Assembly: GCA_003712125.1 (NCBI GenBank)
Contig: RHLF01000001.1
Coordinates: 1,240,001 to 1,304,000, forward strand
DNA length: 64,000 nt
Source of the DNA: Allomuricauda sp.
Lineage (GTDB): Bacteria; Bacteroidota; Bacteroidia; Flavobacteriales; Flavobacteriaceae
Direction of reading: 5' to 3'
Both the position numbers and the translations under genes were made by a program. Below the pieces are notes generated by a model. That model was not told the origin of the DNA. It worked only from the letters and a program-made list of their open reading frames with translations, and ran no database searches. This document shows positions 1 through 9,022 of the stretch, piece by piece; position 1 is the first letter of the stretch, and each line of letters begins with the position of its first letter.

Positions 1-183
1 ATTGCCACTATCTTCAATGGTCCATACATGGTTGGCATCATAAGTGGCCAGTCCTGAACTTTCGGTAATTGACTTTGGCAATTTTGTGATAACGGTCATA
101 ATGCCCGGTCCTACTTGTTTTTGACAGCTAAGGCAGCTACAACTGAACAAGACCAACAAAAATAAACGACTAGAGCTCCTCAT
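1..183 (-). CDS. Lipoprotein with probable beta-propeller, N-terminal fragment
   Basis: Not in the ORF track because it runs off the left window edge; the first 61 codons are open from an ATG at 183-181. The N-terminus is basic, then hydrophobic, and ends in LFSCSCLSC, which fits a lipoprotein signal. The later stretch ITESSGLATYDANHVWTIED resembles the first blade of SdiA-regulated or phytase-like beta-propeller proteins, which often begin with an ESSGL...W..DSGN pattern. That assignment is from memory and tentative. The start overlaps the end of the upstream GyrI-like gene by 14 bases, so it is the last visible member of the minus-strand operon starting at 12310. The C-terminus and function are outside the window. 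Confidence 0.6.
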   Translation of the reverse strand, partial: MRSSSRLFLLVLFSCSCLSCQKQVGPGIMTVITKLPKSITESSGLATYDANHVWTIEDSGN

Positions 184-1078
184 CTTCCTTTAACGGTAGG
201 TAAATCTCGGCTTTCCAACTTAATTCATCTCCACCCGTGTGTGGGTTGTTATAAAAAACTTCTATGGGTAAAGGTTCAACGGGAATATTATTGTTTTCTG
301 CATAGTCAAGAAGGGCATACCAAGCACGATCTGAGGTAATATAATTACCATTGTATTCGGCCTTTAGGGTCCTCTTTCCAAACAGTCTTTTATATTGGAT
401 GTCAGTGCCCATGGGTAATCTGTCGGAGCGGATTATTGGTTGGGCAAAATTGTAATAAATACTGTCATTTTCCCTATCCCATTTCGTTACCACCACCATG
501 GGAGGTCCATCCAGTTCCACGCCACTTTCATATAAAGTTTGGGTCAAGTACGTAAAGTTCTTCATCATGCCCCCTGCTTTTTGAAATTGGGTAACTTTTA
601 AAGGGACATAAGCAAGGTATTTTGTCGGAAGATCTTCCTCACCAACCACAGTGACCTTGAATTTATCAATATGATCCTTTAGGTTTTCCATAAGATCAAG
701 TACGGTTTTCCTAGATCTTTTCTCAAAATCGGTGTCGGAAAAAGGAATCTTTACTTTATTGGCGAAGCTATGTTCCATATCCTTTATTCCAACAATAACC
801 TTCGAAGTGGAATCGGTGAGCGGTTTTATTTTCCATCGGTACCGGTGAATTGAATCACCAAAACGAATGGTTTGGTATAAGGTGTTTAGTTCAGCTCCAT
901 TTTGTTCTACTTGGCCGATAGTATCATGGGTCTGATGCCAAAGTTTTATGGTTTGGTTAATGGCGCCAGGAAAGGTTTGGGTTTCAAATCGAATAATATA
1001 ATCTGATGGCTTAATAAAAAAATACCATACGATAACCAACCCAACAAAAAGCAATATTCCCTTTAAAATTTTTTTCAT
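170..1078 (-). CDS. Membrane-anchored GyrI-like (effector-binding) domain protein
   Basis: 302 aa. One N-terminal membrane segment (about residues 4-21, LKGILLFVGLVIVWYFFIKP) is followed by a START/SRPBCC-like middle region (about 25-140). The C-terminal part (about 150-300) ends in a GyrI-like small-molecule-binding module: the pattern of an aromatic helix (AWYALLDYAENNNIPV), then IEVFYNNP and a final WKAEIYLPL strand is typical. Such domains bind hydrophobic ligands; here there is no DNA-binding domain, so this is not a classical AraC/MerR regulator. The gap to the upstream haloperoxidase gene is 6 bases and the downstream lipoprotein start overlaps the stop, which implies co-transcription. 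The ligand is unknown. Confidence 0.75.
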   Translation of the reverse strand: MKKILKGILLFVGLVIVWYFFIKPSDYIIRFETQTFPGAINQTIKLWHQTHDTIGQVEQNGAELNTLYQTIRFGDSIHRYRWKIKPLTDSTSKVIVGIKDMEHSFANKVKIPFSDTDFEKRSRKTVLDLMENLKDHIDKFKVTVVGEEDLPTKYLAYVPLKVTQFQKAGGMMKNFTYLTQTLYESGVELDGPPMVVVTKWDRENDSIYYNFAQPIIRSDRLPMGTDIQYKRLFGKRTLKAEYNGNYITSDRAWYALLDYAENNNIPVEPLPIEVFYNNPHTGGDELSWKAEIYLPLKEDEEL

Positions 1079-1084
1079 TTCCCT

Positions 1085-2434
1085 TTAATTTGATTGAGCT
1101 ACCTTATCGGTTTTCATTTTTAAGTTGCTAACAACAAACTTCCCAAGCTCTCTTCCTTGCTTTACTCCAATTTCCACTGCTGCCCTATAGTGAATGCCCC
1201 CATACATTCGGCTAATGGCTGCTTCATCTGCTGCTTCATTGAACGAATTGAACGATCGAACAGGTAGTCCATACGCCACTTCGGTATCATCATCAAATGA
1301 AAATCCATCGCCAAATACACTGGTCAGCGCAATTGCAGCAGCACCTGATACCACACTATGCCCACTGGTGTATTCAGGAAAGGGCGGTGTTTGCAGTACA
1401 GGTTCCCAACTATCATCAATATGTTGATTGATCAGGGTTTCAGGTCTGATGAGGTTGCTTCTGTATTTTTCATCCCAACAACTGATAAAGGCATCCGCAA
1501 TAGCTAATGATGTTTTGGTATATGCATGTACGGTTTCAATGAAATTGGAATTGGTCTTCCGCGACGCAATTTTTGTAATCCCGATCCAATGGGCTCCCGG
1601 TGTTATTTTTTTGGTAGCAAACATTAAATGCCCTCTAGTAACAGATACATAGGGATTGCAATCCCAAAATTTGGCAATGGCCACTTCTTCGGAGGCATCA
1701 CCTTTTGCTGTAATCTCATTACTTATATCATAGACCTCTTTTACTTCTTTAAAAAAGGCTGAACCCTCTTCCATCGAGAAAGGAGGCGGAGGTGTAGGCT
1801 TAAACTGTCCGGCAGAGTCAATCACAAAGGGTCTGATTTTGTTCCAATGTGGTTCTATGCCATTCATATAAGCCGGAGGCGTGGGCTGCCATCTGGAAGG
1901 CTGGTCTGAATCGACGGTAAACTTGGGCATGGTGCGTGTTTGCTTGTAGTTGTCCTTGTCCATCCAATTTCCAATATGGTCGGCTACAAGAAGCCCATAC
2001 GCTTTTGAACTTTCTAAAAGATCTGCATTTGCACTTCCCCACTCATTGTACAAACTATCGCGAAAAGAAATGATTTTGTCTTCAGAGAAAATAAGTCTTT
2101 TGCTTACATCCATATGGGCAATTAGCGCAGCCAGTTCATAGTTTATTTCCCCTTCAGGTTTTGGAATAGGACTTAATTCGCTTAGTTGACCGGATAGGGA
2201 AACATAATTGGGGTTGTTCAAAGCCAAAATTTCAAAGGCTGCAACATTGGGATAGGCGTAAATTCTACTTGCCACCGGTGGCGAAAAAATATCGTGGATC
2301 ATAACCTCAGTTACCTTGTCAACAGATGCATGGTAATCCTCAGGAGAAATCGTTATTGGGCCATTTTTCTTGCATGAAAAGCACAATGCAATTAAAAGTA
2401 GCGGTAAAATCATTCTTTCTTTCATCTTCATCAC
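1085..2434 (-). CDS. Vanadium-dependent haloperoxidase family lipoprotein
   Basis: 449 aa, PAP2/haloperoxidase superfamily. The lipobox region LLLIALCFSC places the mature protein as a lipoprotein after Cys21. All vanadate ligands of the family can be assigned: Lys323 and Arg330 (KYRSNLIRP), Ser357-Gly358-His359 (EYTSGHSVVSG), Arg409 and His415 (SRMYGGIHYR). The spacings K+7=R and R+6=H match fungal and algal vanadium haloperoxidases. Haloperoxidases oxidise halides with hydrogen peroxide; acid phosphatase activity is the alternative in this superfamily, and halide preference cannot be read from the sequence. It sits 1 base after a VCBS lipoprotein gene and 6 bases before a GyrI-like gene, within the same minus-strand operon. 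Confidence 0.85.
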   Translation of the reverse strand: MMKMKERMILPLLLIALCFSCKKNGPITISPEDYHASVDKVTEVMIHDIFSPPVASRIYAYPNVAAFEILALNNPNYVSLSGQLSELSPIPKPEGEINYELAALIAHMDVSKRLIFSEDKIISFRDSLYNEWGSANADLLESSKAYGLLVADHIGNWMDKDNYKQTRTMPKFTVDSDQPSRWQPTPPAYMNGIEPHWNKIRPFVIDSAGQFKPTPPPPFSMEEGSAFFKEVKEVYDISNEITAKGDASEEVAIAKFWDCNPYVSVTRGHLMFATKKITPGAHWIGITKIASRKTNSNFIETVHAYTKTSLAIADAFISCWDEKYRSNLIRPETLINQHIDDSWEPVLQTPPFPEYTSGHSVVSGAAAIALTSVFGDGFSFDDDTEVAYGLPVRSFNSFNEAADEAAISRMYGGIHYRAAVEIGVKQGRELGKFVVSNLKMKTDKVAQSN

Positions 2435-2435
2435 T

Positions 2436-5400
2436 TTACGGGTTAAGCTGGTATACCTCTGCTTTGTCGTTATTATAGGTTACCAAAATGTATGTTTTAT
2501 CACCAATAGGTAGGGCGTTTATATGCCGAACGGATTTTTGCGTAAAATCAAGACCTAATTGGTTGCCCAAAATTACTTCAATTTCGCTTTTTATCAAGGC
2601 ACCTGGAAAACTATCTAATCTCCCTTGGTAAGGTTTGACCCCAAAATAGTTGCCACCAACCAAGGCCTCCGTTTTGCCATCCTTGTCAAAATCATAAATC
2701 AAAAAATCGGTGAGAGGCGAAACTTGAAGCGCAACGGGAAAAGGAACGAAGATGAATTGTCCATTTTCATTTTTTAGGTATCCCGATTCGAGCGTATTAA
2801 CTTGTAAGACTGTGGATTCATCCAAAGTTTCTTGATTGAAGATCTCTTCTATCGTTTTTCCTGCAAAGGATTTGTAGGTTGTAAACTTTTTGCGAAGTGA
2901 GACCATTTGCGAAGCCAGGCCGTCTAAAGATTCTAATGGATAATACTTCCCTTCCTTGAAAATTGCAGTAACGGTTTCTGTTTGCCCATTGGAATCAAAA
3001 TCGTTGCATATGAGTTTTAACGGGTGTTCCTTCGTTGTTTTAAATTTTGAATTCGTACCCCAATTCCCTAGAAGGTAATCAATATCCCCATCCCCATCAA
3101 TATCAAAGGGACTAATGGTCTGCCAAAGCCCAGTAATATCAGGCGAATTGGTCTGTTCCAATCGACCTTTATTGTTTTTAAAAAATACCGGGGCCATCCA
3201 TTCCCCGACCACAATAAGATCCTTCCACCCATCATTATCAAAATCGCTCCAAATGGCATCGGTAACCATTCCAAGGGTTGCATCAAACTCCCCAACAGAT
3301 TCAAAACTACCCAAAGTATTCTTGAGGAGAAACGACTGCGAAGATTGCCCAAACTTTCCGGTTACAGTATGATTCCCGATAAAAACATCCAAATCCCCAT
3401 CTCGATCAACATCATGGGGTGAAAGCACAGAAGCATTTTCAAAATTTTGGGGAAACTGCTTTTTCATAAAGATTGCAGTATCCTGTTGAACGAAGTAGCT
3501 GTCTAGCAATTGTTCAGAATTTCCAAAGAAATCCGCACCGCCTGAACCTACTAAAAGATCATTTCTACCATCACTGTTAAAGTCGGCTATGACTGCGGCA
3601 ACATCTTCTTTTATAGAGTCCTTCTGAATGTCAGAAATCGGATTTTCTATAAATAAAGAATCTTTGAAAAAATAACTTTTTGAGGGATAGCGTTTGGAGC
3701 CACCAAAGAAAATATCCTCTGAACCATCACCATTCAAATCACCAATGGCCAAGGCAGGTCCACGATCCGAAACTTTATACGGAATTAACTTCTCCCGGTT
3801 AAAATCAACATAAGGGTCTTCCACATGCTGGAAACTAATACCTAGGTTTCCCTCAACCTTTGAAAATAGCTGCGGTATTTTTTGACCGAACCCGTTGAAT
3901 TCAAATGGAATTTCATTTTCCTTTTTTATGGTTAGACTTTGATTTACACTAATGTTTCGGATGGTCTGATAGGTTTGGTTGGGCCAAATAATTTGAAGGG
4001 AGTCAATTTTTTGAGCGGTTCCATAGCCGAAATGGACGGTAGGCTCAGATGAAGACTGAAAACCTCTGCACGGGAACAGCTCTTTGTATTGCACAATTCC
4101 GTTGTGATATGACAAAACCTTTGTGCCTATTGCCTCCGGGTTTTTTCCTTCAAATGCCAATTTTACTTTTAGATAGGAGGATTTTTTATTGGTACGGTTG
4201 ACATATAGTGTAGCAGTTGCGTTTAGATTATTGGTCACCAAATCAATATCCCCATCATTGTCGAAATCTGCCATCGCCGTTGCCCCTGAAATTAAAGGGT
4301 TAGGTATGATCCATTCCTCTGATTTATTCTCAAACGAAAATTTATCGCCACCCTTGAACACATAATTGTGTATGGCCCCTGAAGGCATTAATTCAAATGC
4401 TTTTTGATCAACCAATTTTGTGTTGTTTATTTTATTCTGGATTTGATCACTTGACAAAAACTTAATGTAGTCCAAATCATTGGGGCGTTTAGGTATACCA
4501 TTGGACACAAATAGATCTTGAAACCCATCTTGATCATAATCGGCAAAAAGGGCACTCCAGCTCCAATCAGTTGCCGAGACACCGCTGAGCATTGCGGTTT
4601 CCATAAAATCACCACCAGGTTGATTTATATAAAGCATATTACGCGTAAACTGGTAGTGGTAACCGAATTGCTCTATACGCATTTTTTGGGTCTGAAAATT
4701 ATCATCACCTTCCGAAGATTTAAGGGCAACCTCATCTTCGGGTAGCATATCCAAAGAAATCAGATCAGGAAGGCCATCTCTATTAATATCGGCAACATCA
4801 TTGCCCATCGAAAACCTGCTGGTGTGGCCGAAATGCTCCTTCAAACTTTCGGTAAAAGTGCCATCGCCATTATTCAAATAATAGTAATCATCTTCATGAA
4901 AGTCGTTCCCTACGTAGATATCAGGAAACCCATTTTGGTCAAAATCGGAAACGGCAACCCCCAAACCGTAACCATTTATGCCACCAAATATGCCCGCTTC
5001 TTCACTTATATCAACGAATTTACCTGCATCATTGCGCAATAGCTTATCACCAGTTTCGTAATTGCGCTGGTATCGTAAATCAACCTTTCCATACGATTCG
5101 GAAGTATGAACGGCATGGTTGAGCAAATACAGGTCCAGGTCACCATCCAAATCAAAGTCTAAAACAGCCGCTCCAGAACTATAGGTATCGAAGTCTAGAC
5201 CGTATTCAGCAGATTTTTCCGTAAAGGAATTGTCACCATTATTTATAAAAAGTTCATTATGGCCTCTAAATCCATTAATGCCCACAACAGCACATACATA
5301 AATATCCAGCAAACCATCGGCATTAAAATCAGCCATGATGGTACCGGTATTCCAACTACTATTACCAGCTACTCCGGCTTGGTCGGTGATATCTTCAAAC

Positions 5401-5675
5401 TCAAGATTTCCTTTGTTCAGGTATAATTTGTTCTTAACCTGATTGCCAGAAAAGTAAATATCTACAAGACCATCATTGTTGATATCCCCCGCGGCAACCC
5501 CTCCTCCATTGTAGAAATAGAGATAATCCAAAATATTCAAGGCATCTGATTCTTGGATTACATTGGAAAATGTAATGCCCGTTTCCTCAGGCGAAGGATT
5601 TATAAAGAGGTCACCTTTTTTTTGGCAGCCGACTACCAGTACCACCATAATAAAAAGTACTGAAAACCTATTCAT
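2436..5675 (-). CDS. FG-GAP/VCBS repeat and ASPIC/UnbV lipoprotein, paralogue 1
   Basis: 1079 aa from the ATG at 5675. The track begins 14 codons earlier, but MNRFSVLFIMVVLVVGCQKK is a clean lipoprotein signal, and this ATG overlaps the upstream stop as ATGAATAG (8 bases), typical of coupled translation. The protein is built from many FG-GAP/VCBS calcium-binding repeats of the D-x-N/D-x-DG-x-x-D type (DINNDGLVDIYF, DFNADGLLDIYV), forming one or two seven-bladed propellers. An ASPIC/UnbV segment is seen as RGFQSSSEPTVHFGYG followed by LQIIWPNQTYQTI. The architecture matches the CRTAC1-like family of Bacteroidota. Role unknown; surface attachment or glycan/protein binding is inferred. It is the third of three tandem paralogues. 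Confidence 0.88.
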   Translation of the reverse strand: MNRFSVLFIMVVLVVGCQKKGDLFINPSPEETGITFSNVIQESDALNILDYLYFYNGGGVAAGDINNDGLVDIYFSGNQVKNKLYLNKGNLEFEDITDQAGVAGNSSWNTGTIMADFNADGLLDIYVCAVVGINGFRGHNELFINNGDNSFTEKSAEYGLDFDTYSSGAAVLDFDLDGDLDLYLLNHAVHTSESYGKVDLRYQRNYETGDKLLRNDAGKFVDISEEAGIFGGINGYGLGVAVSDFDQNGFPDIYVGNDFHEDDYYYLNNGDGTFTESLKEHFGHTSRFSMGNDVADINRDGLPDLISLDMLPEDEVALKSSEGDDNFQTQKMRIEQFGYHYQFTRNMLYINQPGGDFMETAMLSGVSATDWSWSALFADYDQDGFQDLFVSNGIPKRPNDLDYIKFLSSDQIQNKINNTKLVDQKAFELMPSGAIHNYVFKGGDKFSFENKSEEWIIPNPLISGATAMADFDNDGDIDLVTNNLNATATLYVNRTNKKSSYLKVKLAFEGKNPEAIGTKVLSYHNGIVQYKELFPCRGFQSSSEPTVHFGYGTAQKIDSLQIIWPNQTYQTIRNISVNQSLTIKKENEIPFEFNGFGQKIPQLFSKVEGNLGISFQHVEDPYVDFNREKLIPYKVSDRGPALAIGDLNGDGSEDIFFGGSKRYPSKSYFFKDSLFIENPISDIQKDSIKEDVAAVIADFNSDGRNDLLVGSGGADFFGNSEQLLDSYFVQQDTAIFMKKQFPQNFENASVLSPHDVDRDGDLDVFIGNHTVTGKFGQSSQSFLLKNTLGSFESVGEFDATLGMVTDAIWSDFDNDGWKDLIVVGEWMAPVFFKNNKGRLEQTNSPDITGLWQTISPFDIDGDGDIDYLLGNWGTNSKFKTTKEHPLKLICNDFDSNGQTETVTAIFKEGKYYPLESLDGLASQMVSLRKKFTTYKSFAGKTIEEIFNQETLDESTVLQVNTLESGYLKNENGQFIFVPFPVALQVSPLTDFLIYDFDKDGKTEALVGGNYFGVKPYQGRLDSFPGALIKSEIEVILGNQLGLDFTQKSVRHINALPIGDKTYILVTYNNDKAEVYQLNP

Positions 5676-8600
5676 TGATCGCAAAAATCTTGGGTTTGTC
5701 ATTGTTGATTGCAGCAATCATATAGCGGTTACCTGCTTTATCCTTGAGTTCTTTGAGGTGCTTGACTTCATTACGAATGAAAAAACCACTTTTGTCGTAA
5801 TGTTGCCATTCAAAGTCTAACTTGCCATTACCAAGTAGAACATTGCCATAATTGGCATCAAGCCTAGAAAATTGTGGCTTGTATTCAAAATCGTTACCGG
5901 CCATCACCAAATCAAGATGCCCATCTCCGTTTACATCGGTACAACTGATATCGCATACACACGACAACTGGGTCATGGGTGGAAGTTTTTTGATGGTAAA
6001 ATTCCCATTACCTTCATTAATGGCCAACACAGAAGATGAGACTACACTTTCCTTAACCACCGATTTATCAAGAACCTCCTTAGGAAACAGTTCATGAATA
6101 GTTCTGCGCGCATAGTCTGATGCTTTTAAATTTTGTTTTTTCAAGGAGACCAATTGTTCTGTCAACTCCTTTTTTTGATGTATGGGATAATCGCCGCCAT
6201 TTTCGTGCAAGGTTACAATTTGTTCGATGGTGCCGTTATTATCAAAATCATTGATCCACATGCGCATTGGGGCATCATAACGAGGGCCGTAATGCAAGTT
6301 TTCTCCGTGGTTTCCTAAGACTAGGTCAAGATCACCATCGTTATCCAAGTCCGCTGCTTCAACCGTATTCCACCATCCTGATAAACTGTCCAGCGAACTT
6401 TCAACTTTCAAAATTCTCCTACCTGTTTTTTCATAAATTTTTGGGGTACCCCACTCGGAAATAGTAATGAGGTCTTCTTTGGAATCCCCATTGATATCGG
6501 CCCAAATGGCATCGGAAACCATTCCCGCATCTTTTAGATCATATCCTGAGCGCTCAGTAGCATCAACAAATTCTAGGTCACCCCTATTTTCCAAAAGCAA
6601 ATGATCAGGATTTATACCATAAATTCCCACGGTGCTTCTAGAACCAATAAAAATATCGGTGTCACCATCGCCATCGTAATCATTCGGGGCAATGACCGAA
6701 ATGTTCTTGAAGGTAGAAGGCAATACTTTTCCTGAATCCGTAAAGGTGCCCTTGCCATCATTTAGCAATAATTCGGTTCGGTATTTTTGTTGTTGTCCAA
6801 CCTCATTACCACTGATCCCAATGGCCAAATCCAAATCACCATCGTTATCGGCATCAAAAAAGGCTGCTGCCGTATCGTCTCCCCAATTCGATTTAGCGCT
6901 TATTTTGGTGCCATTATCAAACTTTCCATTTCCAAGATGGAAATAGACCCACCTTTCACCACTTTTTGCGCCGCCTACAAATACATCTTCATGGCCATCA
7001 CCATTAACATCACCAATGGCCATTGCAGGGCCCTCTTGCGAGATTTTTTTATAAATTAGGCCTTCATAATCAAAATCACTATAATAATTCTCTTTATGGG
7101 CGAGGAGATTAGAATTGTCAAGTTCGCTTAGTAAGGTCTCATTGCCATTTTGATCAGGAGCCTGATACACTGCATCGGCTTCAGATTGATTGAAAGCAAT
7201 TTCTTGATTGACGGGAATTTCGGTAAGAAGTTGAGTTTGATTATCCGGCCAGACGACTCTAATGGAATCAAGCTTTTGGGTTTTCCCCAAACCTATGGTC
7301 ATGGTATAGTCCATAGACGATTGGAAGCCTCTCGACGGAATCAATTCTTGGTTAAGAATATTGTCCTCATAATAGAGTTTCGCCAATGAACCAACCCCAA
7401 ATGGATTTTTGCCCATACCATTGAATTTAATCTTGATGAAATTATTCTCAGCAAGCTGTGAATTGGTTTGGTTCTCATAAATAAAGGCAGGTGTATTCAC
7501 ATTGTTTATCACCAGATCGAGATCCCCATCATTGTCCAAATCACCATAGGCGGCGCCATTTGACATGGTAGGAAGTTCGAAACCCCAATCTGCATTGGCA
7601 TTGTCAAATGTTATATCTCCATTGTTCCGATATGCGTAGTTCGGCTGAGGTTTGATGGGCATTTTGGCGATAATGGAATCTATTGATTCCTTTCGTCCGG
7701 TCAACGCCATTTTCTGAATGATTTCATTGGCAAAAAAGTCCACAAAATCCAAATCGGTCAAATCGTGATTGATACCGTTCGTCACAAAAATATCTTTAAG
7801 GCCATCATTGTCCATATCAAACATAAGTCCTGCCCAGCTCCAATCTGTGGCATCAACACCACTGTAGTAGGCAATCTCGGAGAATGACCCGTTACCGTTG
7901 TTGAGTTGTAGGGTATTTTGGATGTACTGCTGATAAAAATCCTTGCTTTGCTTTAAGTTGAAAACATTGTAGCCTTCAAACTCCATGACTGATTTTACCC
8001 GTTGTTCGGGTTCAGGTAACATATCGGTGATAAAAATATCATTGTGACCATCGTTGTTGATATCGGCAATATCGATACCCATAGCAGACAGACTTAAATG
8101 TGAAACCCAATCTTTTATACGTTCACTAAAAGTACCATCTTGATTGTTGATGTACAGATAATCCCTTTCATAAAAATCGTTAGAAACATAGATATCGGGG
8201 TACAGATCATTGTTGATATCTGTAACCAATACACCAAGTCCAAACCCGATTAGACTACCATAAATACCGGCATCCTCGCTGACATCCACAAATTTCCCAT
8301 CATCATTTCTTAAGAGCATATCACCAACACCCCTAAAAATATGGGGTACTCCTTCCCAATCTTGTGCCCGAACCTCACGCTGTTCGGCATACCCCAAACT
8401 GCTCACAGGTATATTACTGTTATTCAAGATATAGGCATCCAAATCACCATCCTTATCATAGTCAAAAAATGAGGCATGGGTTGAAAATCCGGTTTTTGCT
8501 AGATTAAAATCATGTGCTTTTTCAGTGAAAGTCAAGTCACCATTATTGATGTACAGATCATTGTCGTGGTTGTTCCCTTCTAGATTTCCAGCATTGCTTA

Positions 8601-9012
8601 CATATATATCAAGGTAGCCATCTGCATTTACATCAGCCATGGTGACACCCGTGGACCAAGGTTTATTACCAGCAACCCCGGCCTTAATTGTGATATCTTC
8701 AAATTTGAAGTTGCCCTTGTTCAAATACAATTTGTTGGCTTCCATATTACCTGTGAGATAAATATCTGGCAAGCCATCATTGTTGATGTCACCAATAGCA
8801 ACTCCGCCTCCATTGTAAAAGTTGCGGTATTTGAAAATGTTGAAATTCTTTTGGTTTTCAATTGCGTTCACAAAACTCACTCCGGTCTGGGAGGAATCCA
8901 AAAGCTTAAAAAGGGTGTGTCCCACCTCTTTTGATTTCATTTCATCCTTACCTGAATTGCAGGCAAAGAGTGTGAAGCAAATAACAAATACAATTAAAAT
9001 TTTCTCTTTCAT
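5668..9012 (-). CDS. FG-GAP/VCBS repeat and ASPIC/UnbV lipoprotein, paralogue 2
   Basis: 1114 aa. The signal MKEKILIVFVICFTLFACNS ends in a lipobox. The first repeats (FYNGGGVAIGDINNDGLPD, then MADVNADGYLDIYV) follow the same order as in both neighbours, and the diagnostic block ATDWSWAGLMFDMDNDG is also shared. The ASPIC/UnbV block reads RGFQSSMDYTMTIGLG and then IRVVWPDNQTQLL. Together these show tandem duplication followed by strong divergence. The gap to the upstream paralogue is 10 bases and the stop overlaps the next start by 8 bases. The acidic, Asp/Asn-rich repeats suggest calcium-stabilised folding outside the cytoplasm. No enzymatic motif was found. Confidence 0.88.
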   Translation of the reverse strand: MKEKILIVFVICFTLFACNSGKDEMKSKEVGHTLFKLLDSSQTGVSFVNAIENQKNFNIFKYRNFYNGGGVAIGDINNDGLPDIYLTGNMEANKLYLNKGNFKFEDITIKAGVAGNKPWSTGVTMADVNADGYLDIYVSNAGNLEGNNHDNDLYINNGDLTFTEKAHDFNLAKTGFSTHASFFDYDKDGDLDAYILNNSNIPVSSLGYAEQREVRAQDWEGVPHIFRGVGDMLLRNDDGKFVDVSEDAGIYGSLIGFGLGVLVTDINNDLYPDIYVSNDFYERDYLYINNQDGTFSERIKDWVSHLSLSAMGIDIADINNDGHNDIFITDMLPEPEQRVKSVMEFEGYNVFNLKQSKDFYQQYIQNTLQLNNGNGSFSEIAYYSGVDATDWSWAGLMFDMDNDGLKDIFVTNGINHDLTDLDFVDFFANEIIQKMALTGRKESIDSIIAKMPIKPQPNYAYRNNGDITFDNANADWGFELPTMSNGAAYGDLDNDGDLDLVINNVNTPAFIYENQTNSQLAENNFIKIKFNGMGKNPFGVGSLAKLYYEDNILNQELIPSRGFQSSMDYTMTIGLGKTQKLDSIRVVWPDNQTQLLTEIPVNQEIAFNQSEADAVYQAPDQNGNETLLSELDNSNLLAHKENYYSDFDYEGLIYKKISQEGPAMAIGDVNGDGHEDVFVGGAKSGERWVYFHLGNGKFDNGTKISAKSNWGDDTAAAFFDADNDGDLDLAIGISGNEVGQQQKYRTELLLNDGKGTFTDSGKVLPSTFKNISVIAPNDYDGDGDTDIFIGSRSTVGIYGINPDHLLLENRGDLEFVDATERSGYDLKDAGMVSDAIWADINGDSKEDLITISEWGTPKIYEKTGRRILKVESSLDSLSGWWNTVEAADLDNDGDLDLVLGNHGENLHYGPRYDAPMRMWINDFDNNGTIEQIVTLHENGGDYPIHQKKELTEQLVSLKKQNLKASDYARRTIHELFPKEVLDKSVVKESVVSSSVLAINEGNGNFTIKKLPPMTQLSCVCDISCTDVNGDGHLDLVMAGNDFEYKPQFSRLDANYGNVLLGNGKLDFEWQHYDKSGFFIRNEVKHLKELKDKAGNRYMIAAINNDKPKIFAINE

Positions 9013-9022
9013 ACAGCTACAG

